A stretch of 5,951 bases of DNA from a candidate division NC10 bacterium SPGG6 (GCA_001643535.1 LXTG01000062.1:1-5951), one strand, 5' to 3'; positions 1 to 4,670 are shown, counted from the stretch's first letter. Notes: a model not told the origin generated them from the letters alone. Numbers and translations are program-made.

Positions 1-1
1 C

Positions 2-49
2 TTCCGGGCACACAGCGGGCGCTCGGCCAAATCGACCGCCCTGAAGTAG
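2..49 (+). CDS. rpsS: 30S ribosomal protein S19, C-terminal fragment
   Basis: Only the last 15 codons are inside the window, ending in TAG at 47-49. The frame starting at base 2 reads FRAHSGRSAKSTALK, which matches the usual S19 ending (F-R-G-H-S-G followed by a short basic tail). S19 sits in the head of the small subunit, with S13. Its place directly upstream of rplV is the standard S10-operon order. The usual Gly in the FRGHSG motif is Ala here. The start of the gene lies before the window. Confidence 0.9.
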   Translation, partial: FRAHSGRSAKSTALK

Positions 50-83
50 GAAAGATAGGGTAGCCGTCGGCTGTCAACGGGCA

Positions 84-111
84 CCTGGGAATGGTCGATA
101 TTCGTCCCGGG
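84..111 (+). other. possible RNA hairpin in the rpsS-rplV gap
   Basis: Bases 84-90 (CCTGGGA) can pair with 105-111 (TCCCGGG), giving 7 bp including one T.G wobble. The 14-base loop carries an in-frame ATG at 91. The gap of 89 bases between the rpsS stop and the preferred rplV start is long for this tightly packed part of the cluster. The stem is short and may be chance. No regulatory role is known for it. Confidence 0.25.
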
Positions 112-128
112 GCAGACCGAGAGCCGCT

Positions 129-132
129 GGAG
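129..132 (+). promoter_or_regulatory. ribosome binding site that decides the rplV start
   Basis: GGAG lies 6 bases before the ATG at 139. The earlier in-frame ATG at 91 has GGGA touching it with no spacer, so 139 is the better start. Confidence 0.6.
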
Positions 133-138
133 TACGCT

Positions 139-483
139 ATGGAGACGCGGGCGATCCTTCGATTTGTGAGGGTGCCACCCCAGAAGGCCCGGCTGGTCAT
201 CGATCTGATTCGAGGTCAGGATGTGGAGCAGGCCCTGACCATTATCCGGTTCACCCCCAAGCGGGCGGCGCGGGTGATCGAGAAGGTGTTAAGATCCGCC
301 ATGGCCAATGCGCAGCATAACCACGGGCTGAGGGATGTGGATCGTCTGTTCGTGAAGACCGTCTTTGTCAACCAGGGCCCTCCCTGGAAGCGATGGGTAC
401 CCCGGGCGATGGGAAGGGCCACACCGATCCGGAAACCAACCAGTCACATTACCGTTGTGCTCGACGAACGTCCGGCATCATAA
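139..483 (+). CDS. rplV: 50S ribosomal protein L22
   Basis: L22 binds 23S rRNA, and its long beta-hairpin reaches into the polypeptide exit tunnel, near the macrolide site. The product is 114 residues from the ATG at 139, close to the usual 110-115. It opens METRAILRFVRVPPQKARLV, the family's normal N-terminus. The tunnel hairpin is visible at about residues 81-109 (GPPWKRWVPRAMGRATPIRK, then TSHITVVL). An in-frame ATG at 91 would add 16 residues (MVDIRPGADREPLEYA) that do not resemble L22 and has a badly placed ribosome binding site, so I chose 139. Codons run on without breaks to TAA at 481-483, 13 bases before rpsC. Confidence 0.95.
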   Translation: METRAILRFVRVPPQKARLVIDLIRGQDVEQALTIIRFTPKRAARVIEKVLRSAMANAQHNHGLRDVDRLFVKTVFVNQGPPWKRWVPRAMGRATPIRKPTSHITVVLDERPAS

Positions 484-496
484 AGAGAGGTGAGGC

Positions 497-1213
497 ATGG
501 GGCAGAAGGTCCATCCCGTGGGGTTTCGTTTAGGATACATCAAGACCTGGAAGTCACGGTGGTTCGCGACCCGGTCTTACGCTGATCAGCTTCACGAAGA
601 CCTCAGGATCCGCCGGTATCTCAAGGAGAGGCTCTACCACGCCGGCATCTCCCGGATCTTGTTCGAGCGGAAGGCCAATCAAATCCGCATCATTGTCCAT
701 GCTGCCCGCCCTGGGATCATCATTGGCCGGAAGGGCTCCGAGGTCGACAAGGTTCGTCAGGAGCTTGCGGCGATGACCGATAAGGAAATCCATCTCGACA
801 TCACCGAGGTTCGAAAGGCAGAAACAGACGCCCAGTTAGTGGCGGAGAACATTGCTGCCCAGCTGGAGAGACGGGTTGCCTTCCGACGGACGATGAAGAA
901 GGCAGTGCAGTCAGCCATGCGGTTGGGAGCCCAGGGGGTCAAAGTCATGGTCGCGGGGCGGCTGGGGGGGTCAGAGATCGCCCGAACCGAATGGTACCGG
1001 GAGGGTCGGGTACCCCTGCATACCCTTCGCGCCGATATCGATTACGGCCTTGCCGAGGCCAGGACGACTTACGGAAGGATTGGGGTCAAGGCGTGGATTT
1101 TTCACGGGGAGGTCATGCCCGAGACCGTGGGAGCGGTCGACGAGAGGCGCACGGGTCTCGACGTGCCCGAGGAGCGGGAGCGGCGCCGAAAAAAGGTCGC
1201 CGCTGGTCCATAG
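497..1213 (+). CDS. rpsC: 30S ribosomal protein S3
   Basis: S3 lies on the solvent side of the 30S head at the mRNA entry channel, where with S4 and S5 it helps unwind mRNA. The product is 238 residues, against 233 in E. coli. It starts MGQKVHPVGFRLG, the typical opening. A type-2 KH RNA-binding domain spans roughly residues 39-107, with its GRKG loop at 77-80. The C-terminal S3 domain (about 120-205) contains RRTMKKAVQSAMRLGAQG and then EWYREGRVPLHTLRADIDYG. The basic RR..K cluster at 130-134 matches the residues tied to helicase activity in E. coli S3. The last 35 residues are charged and poorly conserved in the family. AGAGAGG at 484-490 lies 6 bases before the ATG. The TAG stop is 9 bases before the rplP start. 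Confidence 0.98.
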   Translation: MGQKVHPVGFRLGYIKTWKSRWFATRSYADQLHEDLRIRRYLKERLYHAGISRILFERKANQIRIIVHAARPGIIIGRKGSEVDKVRQELAAMTDKEIHLDITEVRKAETDAQLVAENIAAQLERRVAFRRTMKKAVQSAMRLGAQGVKVMVAGRLGGSEIARTEWYREGRVPLHTLRADIDYGLAEARTTYGRIGVKAWIFHGEVMPETVGAVDERRTGLDVPEERERRRKKVAAGP

Positions 1214-1222
1214 GGGTTGCCG

Positions 1223-1648
1223 ATGTTAATGCCCAAGAGGACCAAGTACCGGAAGCAGCAGCGGGGACGGACGCGAGGGGTGGCCAAGGGGGGGACCGCG
1301 CTGGCCTTTGGCGAGTACGGCCTCAAGGCCTTGGAGCCAGCCTGGGTCACCAACCGTCAGATCGAGGCAGGTCGGCGGTCCATTACCCGATCTATCAAAC
1401 GAGGCGGGAAGGTGTGGATCCGGGTCTTCCCCGATAAACCGATGACGGCCAAGCCGGCGGAGACCCGGATGGGAAAGGGGAAGGGTAGCGTGGAAGGCTG
1501 GGTCGCGGTGGTGAAGCCGGGCCGGATCCTTTATGAGATGAAGGGGGTCACCGAGGCCGAGGCTCGGGAGGCCATGCGTCTGGCGGCCCATAAGCTGTCC
1601 ATGGCCACGAAGTTCGTCGTGCGGTCGAGGGAGGCATGGGGAAGATGA
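1223..1648 (+). CDS. rplP: 50S ribosomal protein L16
   Basis: L16 sits near the A site and peptidyl transferase centre of the large subunit and is needed for late 50S assembly. From the ATG at 1223 the product is 141 residues, starting MLMPKRTKYRKQQRGR, the standard opening. A TTG two codons earlier (1217) would be in frame but is less likely. AGGGG at 1212-1216 is 6 bases before the ATG. The signature RMGKGKGSVEGWVAVVKPGR is at residues 82-101. Arg82 corresponds to E. coli Arg81, which is hydroxylated there by the RoxA/YcfD oxygenase; whether this host does so is unknown. The stop codon overlaps the rpmC start as ATGA, suggesting coupled translation. Confidence 0.97.
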   Translation: MLMPKRTKYRKQQRGRTRGVAKGGTALAFGEYGLKALEPAWVTNRQIEAGRRSITRSIKRGGKVWIRVFPDKPMTAKPAETRMGKGKGSVEGWVAVVKPGRILYEMKGVTEAEAREAMRLAAHKLSMATKFVVRSREAWGR

Positions 1649-1863
1649 AGGCCACGGAGCTCCGTGAACTGACGACCGAGGAACTCCACCAGAAGCGGGG
1701 CGATTTCAGAGAGGATCTCTTTCGTCTGAGGATGCGCAAGGCCGTTGCGCAGGTGGAGAACCCCATCCGCCTTCGCCAGATCCGAAGAGACATCGCCCGG
1801 GTCGAGACCATCCTCCGGGAGCGGGAGGGGAACCAGGACCGGGGCCCTGAAGAGGCGGGGTAA
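1645..1863 (+). CDS. rpmC: 50S ribosomal protein L29
   Basis: L29 is a small two-helix protein near the exit of the polypeptide tunnel, next to L23. The product is 72 residues from the ATG at 1645, a little longer than the usual 60-70. It reads MKATELRELTTEELHQKRGD, followed by the second helix around residues 38-61 (VENPIRLRQIRRDIARVETI). The start is a choice between ATG 1636 (MGKMKATEL) and ATG 1645 (MKATEL). I prefer 1645 because MKA-x-ELREL is the family consensus, GAGG at 1631-1634 is 10 bases away instead of 1, and ATGA then overlaps the rplP stop. The C-terminal tail (GNQDRGPEEAG) is not conserved. Confidence 0.93.
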   Translation: MKATELRELTTEELHQKRGDFREDLFRLRMRKAVAQVENPIRLRQIRRDIARVETILREREGNQDRGPEEAG

Positions 1864-1865
1864 GG

Positions 1866-2126
1866 ATGGAGCAACAGCGCAGTCAGCGGAAGGTCTTGGT
1901 GGGTACCGTGGTCAGCGACCGGATGCAAAAGACGGTGGTGGTATCCATCGCGCGGTCTTTCCGGCACCCGGAGTATAGCAAGCTCGTGCGCCGTCGGACC
2001 ACGGTGAAGGCCCACGACAAAGAGCAGCAATGCCGAGTGGGGGATAAGGTCAAGCTCATGGAGACCCGTCCGCTGAGTCGAGATAAACGGTGGCGTATCG
2101 TTGAGATCGTCCAAAAGGCCCTCTGA
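1866..2126 (+). CDS. rpsQ: 30S ribosomal protein S17
   Basis: S17 is an OB-fold primary 16S rRNA binding protein that nucleates assembly of the 5' domain of the small subunit. The product is 86 residues, the usual length. It contains KVLVGTVVSDRMQKTVVVSI near the N-terminus and the C-terminal signature GDKVKLMETRPLSRDKRW at 59-76. The ATG is only 2 bases after the rpmC TAA. The GCGGGG before that stop serves as the likely ribosome binding site, so translation is probably coupled to rpmC. In E. coli this gene ends the S10 operon. Here 52 bases follow before rplN, without an obvious terminator or promoter. Confidence 0.97.
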   Translation: MEQQRSQRKVLVGTVVSDRMQKTVVVSIARSFRHPEYSKLVRRRTTVKAHDKEQQCRVGDKVKLMETRPLSRDKRWRIVEIVQKAL

Positions 2127-2178
2127 ACTGGGCGCAATGGGCATCGCGCGCTGATGTGGGGGACGGTGGGAATCGGTT

Positions 2179-2547
2179 ATGGTCGGGCTCAGGACAATCC
2201 TGGATGTGGCAGACAACTCTGGGGCGAAGCGGATTTCGGTGATCAAGGTCCTTGGCGGTTCCGCGAAGCGTTATGGGCGGATCGGGGATGTGATCGTGGC
2301 GAATGTCAAGGAGGCCCTCCCTCAGGGATCGGTGAAGAAAGGAGATGTGGTCCGAGCGGTGGTGGTGCGGACCGCGAAGGAGGTCCGACGTGCCGATGGG
2401 TCTTACATCAAGTTTGACCAGAACGCGGCGGTCCTCATCAACGAACACAACAATCCTCTGGGGACCCGGATCTTCGGTCCGGTTGCCCGGGAGCTTCGCG
2501 AAAAGCAGTTTATGAAGATTATCTCGTTGGCCCCAGAAGTCGTCTAA
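2179..2547 (+). CDS. rplN: 50S ribosomal protein L14
   Basis: L14 lies on the subunit interface of the 50S, contacts 16S rRNA in bridge B8, and is the docking site for the silencing factor RsfS in bacteria that have it. The product is 122 residues, exactly the usual length. Visible landmarks are VADNSGAK at 10-17, GDVIVANVKEALP at 36-48, and GTRIFGPVARELR at 95-107. The N-terminus (MVGLRTILDV) differs from the common MIQxxTxLxV but aligns without a gap. GTGGGA at 2166-2171 is 7 bases before the ATG. In E. coli this is the first gene of the spc operon. Here nothing in the short upstream gap looks like a strong separate promoter. Confidence 0.97.
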   Translation: MVGLRTILDVADNSGAKRISVIKVLGGSAKRYGRIGDVIVANVKEALPQGSVKKGDVVRAVVVRTAKEVRRADGSYIKFDQNAAVLINEHNNPLGTRIFGPVARELREKQFMKIISLAPEVV

Positions 2548-2596
2548 GGGGGTTTCTGGTTCGATCGCCGAAGGAGAAAGGGGTCTGGGGGGCGAC

Positions 2597-2926
2597 ATGA
2601 CGGTGCGGGGGTGGCTTTCTGTTCACAAGAACGACCTGGTCATGGTCATCGCCGGAAAGGACAAAGGGAAGCGGGGTAAGGTTCTCAGTGTCGTCCCGGA
2701 GACCAGCGCTGTGGTGGTCGAGCGGATCAATATCGTGAAACGCCACTCCCGTCCGGGGGGGAAGACCCCGCACGGAGGGATTGTCGAGAAGGAGGCCCCT
2801 CTCCACGTCTCCAACGTGATGGTCGTCTGCTCCAGGTGTGACCGGCCGGTTCGAACCGGCCACAGCTTCCTCGCCGACGGACGGAAGGTTCGGGTTTGTA
2901 AGCAGTGCGGCGAAGCCATGGACTAA
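2597..2926 (+). CDS. rplX: 50S ribosomal protein L24, four-cysteine (C+) form
   Basis: L24 is an assembly initiator that binds the 5' end of 23S rRNA, near the tunnel exit. The product is 109 residues. The KOW motif is near the N-terminus (DLVMVIAGKDKGKRGKVLSV, residues 13-32), followed by the conserved NIVKRHSRP at 45-53. The C-terminal part carries C78-x2-C81 and C101-x2-C104, the zinc-ribbon-like pattern of C+ L24 proteins; E. coli L24 lacks these cysteines. A G-rich run at 2587-2592 is 4 bases before the ATG. The stop codon TAA (2924-2926) is itself inside the first of two strong hairpins that open the following spacer. Confidence 0.97.
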   Translation: MTVRGWLSVHKNDLVMVIAGKDKGKRGKVLSVVPETSAVVVERINIVKRHSRPGGKTPHGGIVEKEAPLHVSNVMVVCSRCDRPVRTGHSFLADGRKVRVCKQCGEAMD

Positions 2927-2955
2927 AGTAAACGCACAAGGTGCGTTTACTTTGG
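2923..2955 (+). repeat. perfect hairpin enclosing the rplX stop codon
   Basis: Bases 2925-2937 (AAAGTAAACGCAC) are the exact reverse complement of 2941-2953, with a 3-base loop AAG. One T.G and one C-G pair extend it outward to 2923 and 2955, giving 15 pairs. The stem is only moderately GC-rich and no T-run follows, so it is not a standard intrinsic terminator. It could act as an mRNA processing or 3'-end protecting structure between rplX and rplE, or be the edge of an inserted repeat. That role is inference. Confidence 0.85.
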
Positions 2956-2957
2956 AG

Positions 2958-2979
2958 CCCTTGACGTCTTCGTCAAGGG
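2958..2979 (+). repeat. second perfect hairpin after rplX
   Basis: CCCTTGACG (2958-2966) pairs exactly with CGTCAAGGG (2971-2979) across a TCTT tetraloop. It begins 2 bases after the end of the first hairpin, so the two form a tandem pair. It is followed by GAGCAATAGAG and not by a T-run, so simple Rho-independent termination is not supported. Confidence 0.8.
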
Positions 2980-3038
2980 GAGCAATAGAGGGATCTTGGG
3001 GGCGAAATGCTCCATTGCGGTCTCATGTTCTATTGTTC
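2980..3038 (+). other. possible third, weaker stem in the rplX-rplE spacer
   Basis: Bases 2980-2990 (GAGCAATAGAG) can pair with 3028-3038 (TTCTATTGTTC), giving 11 pairs of which two are G.T wobbles, around a 37-base loop. A competing short pairing GGAGCA / TGCTCC exists (2979-2984 with 3009-3014). Both are plausible but could be chance. Confidence 0.35.
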
Positions 3039-3040
3039 GA

Positions 3041-3070
3041 TTGTCACATGATGAAATGCGTTTGTATTAG
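3041..3070 (+). promoter_or_regulatory. weak candidate sigma-70-type promoter for rplE onward
   Basis: TTGTCA (3041-3046) matches 5 of 6 bases of the -35 consensus. It is followed after 18 bases by TATTAG (3065-3070), which matches 4 of 6 of the -10 consensus. It lies in the AT-rich part of the spacer, about 105 bases before rplE. The low GC content of this stretch raises the chance of random matches. Confidence 0.25.
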
Positions 3071-3176
3071 TATCGTTTGTTTGTGCCAATTTCTCTGCAC
3101 TCGCTCACGATGCTTGCAACGAGGCGAGCGGAACACATTTGGCTTGTGAAGTTGAAACGACACTAGGAAGACGCGG

Positions 3177-3836
3177 ATGACGGAGAAGGCAAAGGCGAAA
3201 AAGACAAGCGAAAAGACGCCGACAACCAAGCCGAAGGCAGCGAAGGGCGAGCCACAGCCAAGGCCCGAACCGAAGGGGACGCCGACGCCGAAGGCCCCGG
3301 CCCGGCTCCGAGAGCGGTATCGCCAACAGATGGTTCCCGCTCTCATGAAGCGGTTTGGCTACAAAAACATCTTTCAGACTCCCCGACTGAGTAAAGTCGT
3401 GATCAATATGGGGTTGGGGGAAGCGGTGGCGAATGTCAAGGTTATTGACAATGCCCTCGAGGAGCTGGCGATCATCTCGGGACAGCGACCGGTGATCACC
3501 CGGGCCAAGAAATCCGAGGCGGGCTTCAAGCTCCGGACGGGGATGCCCATCGGGTGCAAGGTGACCCTCCGGGGGGATCGGATGTACGAGTTCTTGGACC
3601 GGTTTCTCAATATTGCCCTGCCGCGGATCCGGGATTTTCGTGGTATCTCTCCGCATTCCTTCGATGGGCGTGGGAATTATGCGCTTGGGGTGAAGGAGCA
3701 GCTCATCTTTCCCGAGATTAAGTACGACAAGGTTGATATGATTCGCGGGATGGATGTCTGTATCCACACCACCGCCCGGAACGATGAAGAGGCAAAAGCC
3801 CTGCTGGAGCACCTCGGATTTCCCTTTCGGTCGTGA
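3177..3836 (+). CDS. rplE: 50S ribosomal protein L5 with an N-terminal extension
   Basis: L5 binds 5S rRNA with L18, is part of the central protuberance, and contacts P-site tRNA and S13. The product is 219 residues, about 40 longer than the usual 179. The family core begins near residue 42 (ARLRERYRQQMVPALMKRFG) and includes the signature LSKVVINMGLGEAVAN at 71-86 and RGISPHSFDGRGNYALG at 155-171. Residues 2-41 are low complexity: about 10 Lys, 9 Pro, 7 Thr, 5 Ala and 4 Glu, with no large hydrophobic residue. I keep the long start because AGGAAG sits 6 bases upstream of the ATG at 3177 and no ATG, GTG or TTG is available near residue 42. The next Met (52) would remove the first conserved helix. 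The stop TGA shares its last base with the rpsN ribosome binding site. Confidence 0.95.
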   Translation: MTEKAKAKKTSEKTPTTKPKAAKGEPQPRPEPKGTPTPKAPARLRERYRQQMVPALMKRFGYKNIFQTPRLSKVVINMGLGEAVANVKVIDNALEELAIISGQRPVITRAKKSEAGFKLRTGMPIGCKVTLRGDRMYEFLDRFLNIALPRIRDFRGISPHSFDGRGNYALGVKEQLIFPEIKYDKVDMIRGMDVCIHTTARNDEEAKALLEHLGFPFRS

Positions 3837-3842
3837 AGGAGG
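3836..3842 (+). promoter_or_regulatory. ribosome binding site setting the GTG start of rpsN
   Basis: AAGGAGG is a full Shine-Dalgarno match 4 bases before GTG 3847. It fixes a GTG start ahead of the internal ATG at codon 8 and overlaps the last base of the rplE stop codon. Confidence 0.8.
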
Positions 3843-3846
3843 AATT

Positions 3847-4032
3847 GTGGCAAAAAAGGCCCTCATCATGAAGGCGCAGCAGGAGCCGAAGTTTCGGGTA
3901 CGGCGGTATCACCGGTGTCGAATCTGTGGCCGCCCCCGGGGTTATCTCAGACGGTTTGCCATGTGCCGCATCTGCTTCCGGCAGTTGGCCCTCCGGGGAG
4001 AGATTCCCGGTGTCATCAAGGCCAGCTGGTAA
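3847..4032 (+). CDS. rpsN: 30S ribosomal protein S14, zinc-binding type Z
   Basis: S14 sits in the 30S head with S3 and S10 and is needed for late small-subunit assembly. The product is 61 residues from GTG, exactly the size of the short zinc form (rpsZ/S14p type Z), not the long form of about 100 residues. Four cysteines at 24, 27, 40 and 43 form CxxC-x12-CxxC, the zinc site. The ending RGEIPGVIKASW is the family signature. The start is GTG, giving M-A-K-K, as in relatives. A perfect AAGGAGG lies just upstream. A heptad repeat array, not a gene, follows before rpsH. Confidence 0.96.
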   Translation: MAKKALIMKAQQEPKFRVRRYHRCRICGRPRGYLRRFAMCRICFRQLALRGEIPGVIKASW

Positions 4033-4040
4033 GAATTCGG

Positions 4041-4160
4041 TTCAGGGTTCAGAGTTCATGGTTCAGGGTCGAGCATTCAGGGTTTACGGCTCATGCCTTC
4101 GGGTTGAAGGCAATCCATCCATGAACCATGAACCATCCACCATGAACCATTAACCATGAA
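4041..4160 (+). repeat. inverted heptad repeat array, copy 1 (rpsN-rpsH spacer)
   Basis: The left half runs in strict 7-base steps from 4041: TTCAGGG, TTCAGAG, TTCATGG, TTCAGGG, then diverged TCGAGCA, TTCAGGG, TTTACGG. The right half (4119-4160) runs in 7-base steps as CCATGAA, CCATGAA, CCATCCA, CCATGAA, CCATTAA, CCATGAA, the reverse-complement family. The best exact pairing is 4054-4065 with 4122-4133 (12 bp). Between the halves is a small hairpin, TGCCTTC (4094-4100) with GAAGGCA (4106-4112), loop GGGTT. The array ends just before the GAGG of the rpsH ribosome binding site. It does not encode a protein. Confidence 0.9.
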
Positions 4161-4161
4161 C

Positions 4162-4165
4162 GAGG
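4162..4165 (+). promoter_or_regulatory. ribosome binding site of rpsH
   Basis: GAGG lies 7 bases before the ATG at 4173 and one base after the last unit of the heptad array, so folding of the array could affect access to it. Confidence 0.5.
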
Positions 4166-4172
4166 CGTAAGG

Positions 4173-4568
4173 ATGTGGAGCGATCCTGTTGCTGACACAC
4201 TCACTCGGATTCGGAACGCCAACGCCGCGGGTCACGAGAAGGTGGACATCCCCTCCTCGCGGCTCAAGGTGGAGATTGCCCGCATTTTGAAGGAAGAGGG
4301 TTTCATCATGGGATATAAGGTCATCGAAGACGAGAAGCAGGGGATTCTTCGGGTCTCTCTCAAGTACGGCCCTGGCAACGAGCGGGTCCTCCGGGGGATC
4401 GCCCGAGCCAGTAGACCGGGGCTCCGGGTCTACACCCGGACTCGCAAGATCCCTCGCGTCCTGAGCGGCATGGGGATTGCGATCCTCTCCACCTCCAAGG
4501 GCGTGATGACTGATCGGGAGGCTCGGAGCCAAGCCGTAGGGGGTGAGGTCCTCTGCTACGTCTGGTAA
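4173..4568 (+). CDS. rpsH: 30S ribosomal protein S8
   Basis: S8 is a primary 16S rRNA binding protein of the central domain (helix 21 region). In E. coli it is also the translational repressor of the spc operon, acting at the rplX-rplE junction. The product is 131 residues, the usual length. It opens MWSDPVADTLTRIRNANAAG and ends with GMGIAILSTSKGVMTDREAR at 99-118, followed by GGEVLCYVW, the diagnostic C-terminus. The second residue, Trp, is unusual against the common MSMxDPIAD, but the frame is intact. The gene is bracketed by two related heptad arrays, while its own sequence shows no sign of transfer or disruption. Confidence 0.97.
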   Translation: MWSDPVADTLTRIRNANAAGHEKVDIPSSRLKVEIARILKEEGFIMGYKVIEDEKQGILRVSLKYGPGNERVLRGIARASRPGLRVYTRTRKIPRVLSGMGIAILSTSKGVMTDREARSQAVGGEVLCYVW

Positions 4569-4574
4569 GGATCG

Positions 4575-4662
4575 TTCAGGGTTGAGGGTTCATGGTTCAT
4601 GGACGAACCGAATAGATGGACTGATTATCAAATGCCCTGAACCCTGAACTATGAACCATGAA
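4575..4662 (+). repeat. inverted heptad repeat array, copy 2 (rpsH-rplF spacer)
   Basis: The left half is TTCAGGG, TTGAGGG, TTCATGG, TTCATGG (4575-4602). The right half is CCCTGAA, CCCTGAA, CTATGAA, CCATGAA (4635-4662). Between them are 32 bases of non-repeat sequence. Bases 4574-4588 pair with 4635-4649 in 14 of 15 positions. Bases 4588-4600 also pair perfectly with 4651-4663 (13 bp). These two pairings cross, so only one ordinary hairpin can form at a time. The array uses the same units and the same 7-base phase as copy 1, and ends 8 bases before the AGGAG of rplF. Confidence 0.9.
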
Positions 4663-4670
4663 CGGTTTTC

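Larger units (their letters stand above)
2927..3176 (+). other. 250-base gene-free spacer between rplX and rplE
   Basis: The spacer has no credible coding region. It starts with two tandem perfect hairpins, then a possible third stem. From about 3021 to 3100 it becomes AT-rich: by hand count 29 of 80 bases are G or C, in sharp contrast to the flanking genes. Near its 3' end, AGGAAG at 3165-3170 is 6 bases before the rplE ATG. In E. coli the S8 repressor site of the spc operon lies at this same junction, but I cannot recognise an S8-binding helix here. Confidence 0.8.

Noticed and set aside
991..1437. 148-codon open frame on the + strand overlapping rpsC and rplP
   Set aside because: It is an out-of-frame shadow across two certain ribosomal protein genes; the product is low complexity, Gly/Arg-rich and matches nothing I know.
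2127..2178. Promoter or terminator at the S10/spc operon boundary (rpsQ-rplN)
   Set aside because: The 52 bases show no convincing -35/-10 pair, hairpin or T-run, so I cannot support a boundary here.
1548..2246. Long antisense open frames, also 2056-2598 and 3105-3869 on the - strand
   Set aside because: GC-rich genes commonly leave open frames on the opposite strand. These lie wholly opposite ribosomal protein genes and show no family features.
2923..2979. Intrinsic (Rho-independent) terminator after rplX
   Set aside because: Two strong stems are present but neither is followed by a T-run, and the operon continues in the same direction with essential genes.
3101..3136. Short inverted words CTCGC / GCGAG before rplE as a regulatory hairpin
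   Set aside because: Only 5 bp with a long loop; this is within chance expectation.
3926..4153. Open frames running from rpsN into the rpsN-rpsH spacer (also 3915-4124)
   Set aside because: They are out-of-frame readings of rpsN that continue into the heptad repeats; the tail is just the repeat translated.
4041..4160. CRISPR array
   Set aside because: Units are 7 bases long, contiguous and without spacers, and they reverse orientation half way; this is not CRISPR architecture.
4041..4662. Transposon carrying rpsH between terminal inverted repeats
   Set aside because: Each array is itself an inverted structure, rpsH is in its canonical operon position, and no transposase or target duplication is visible.
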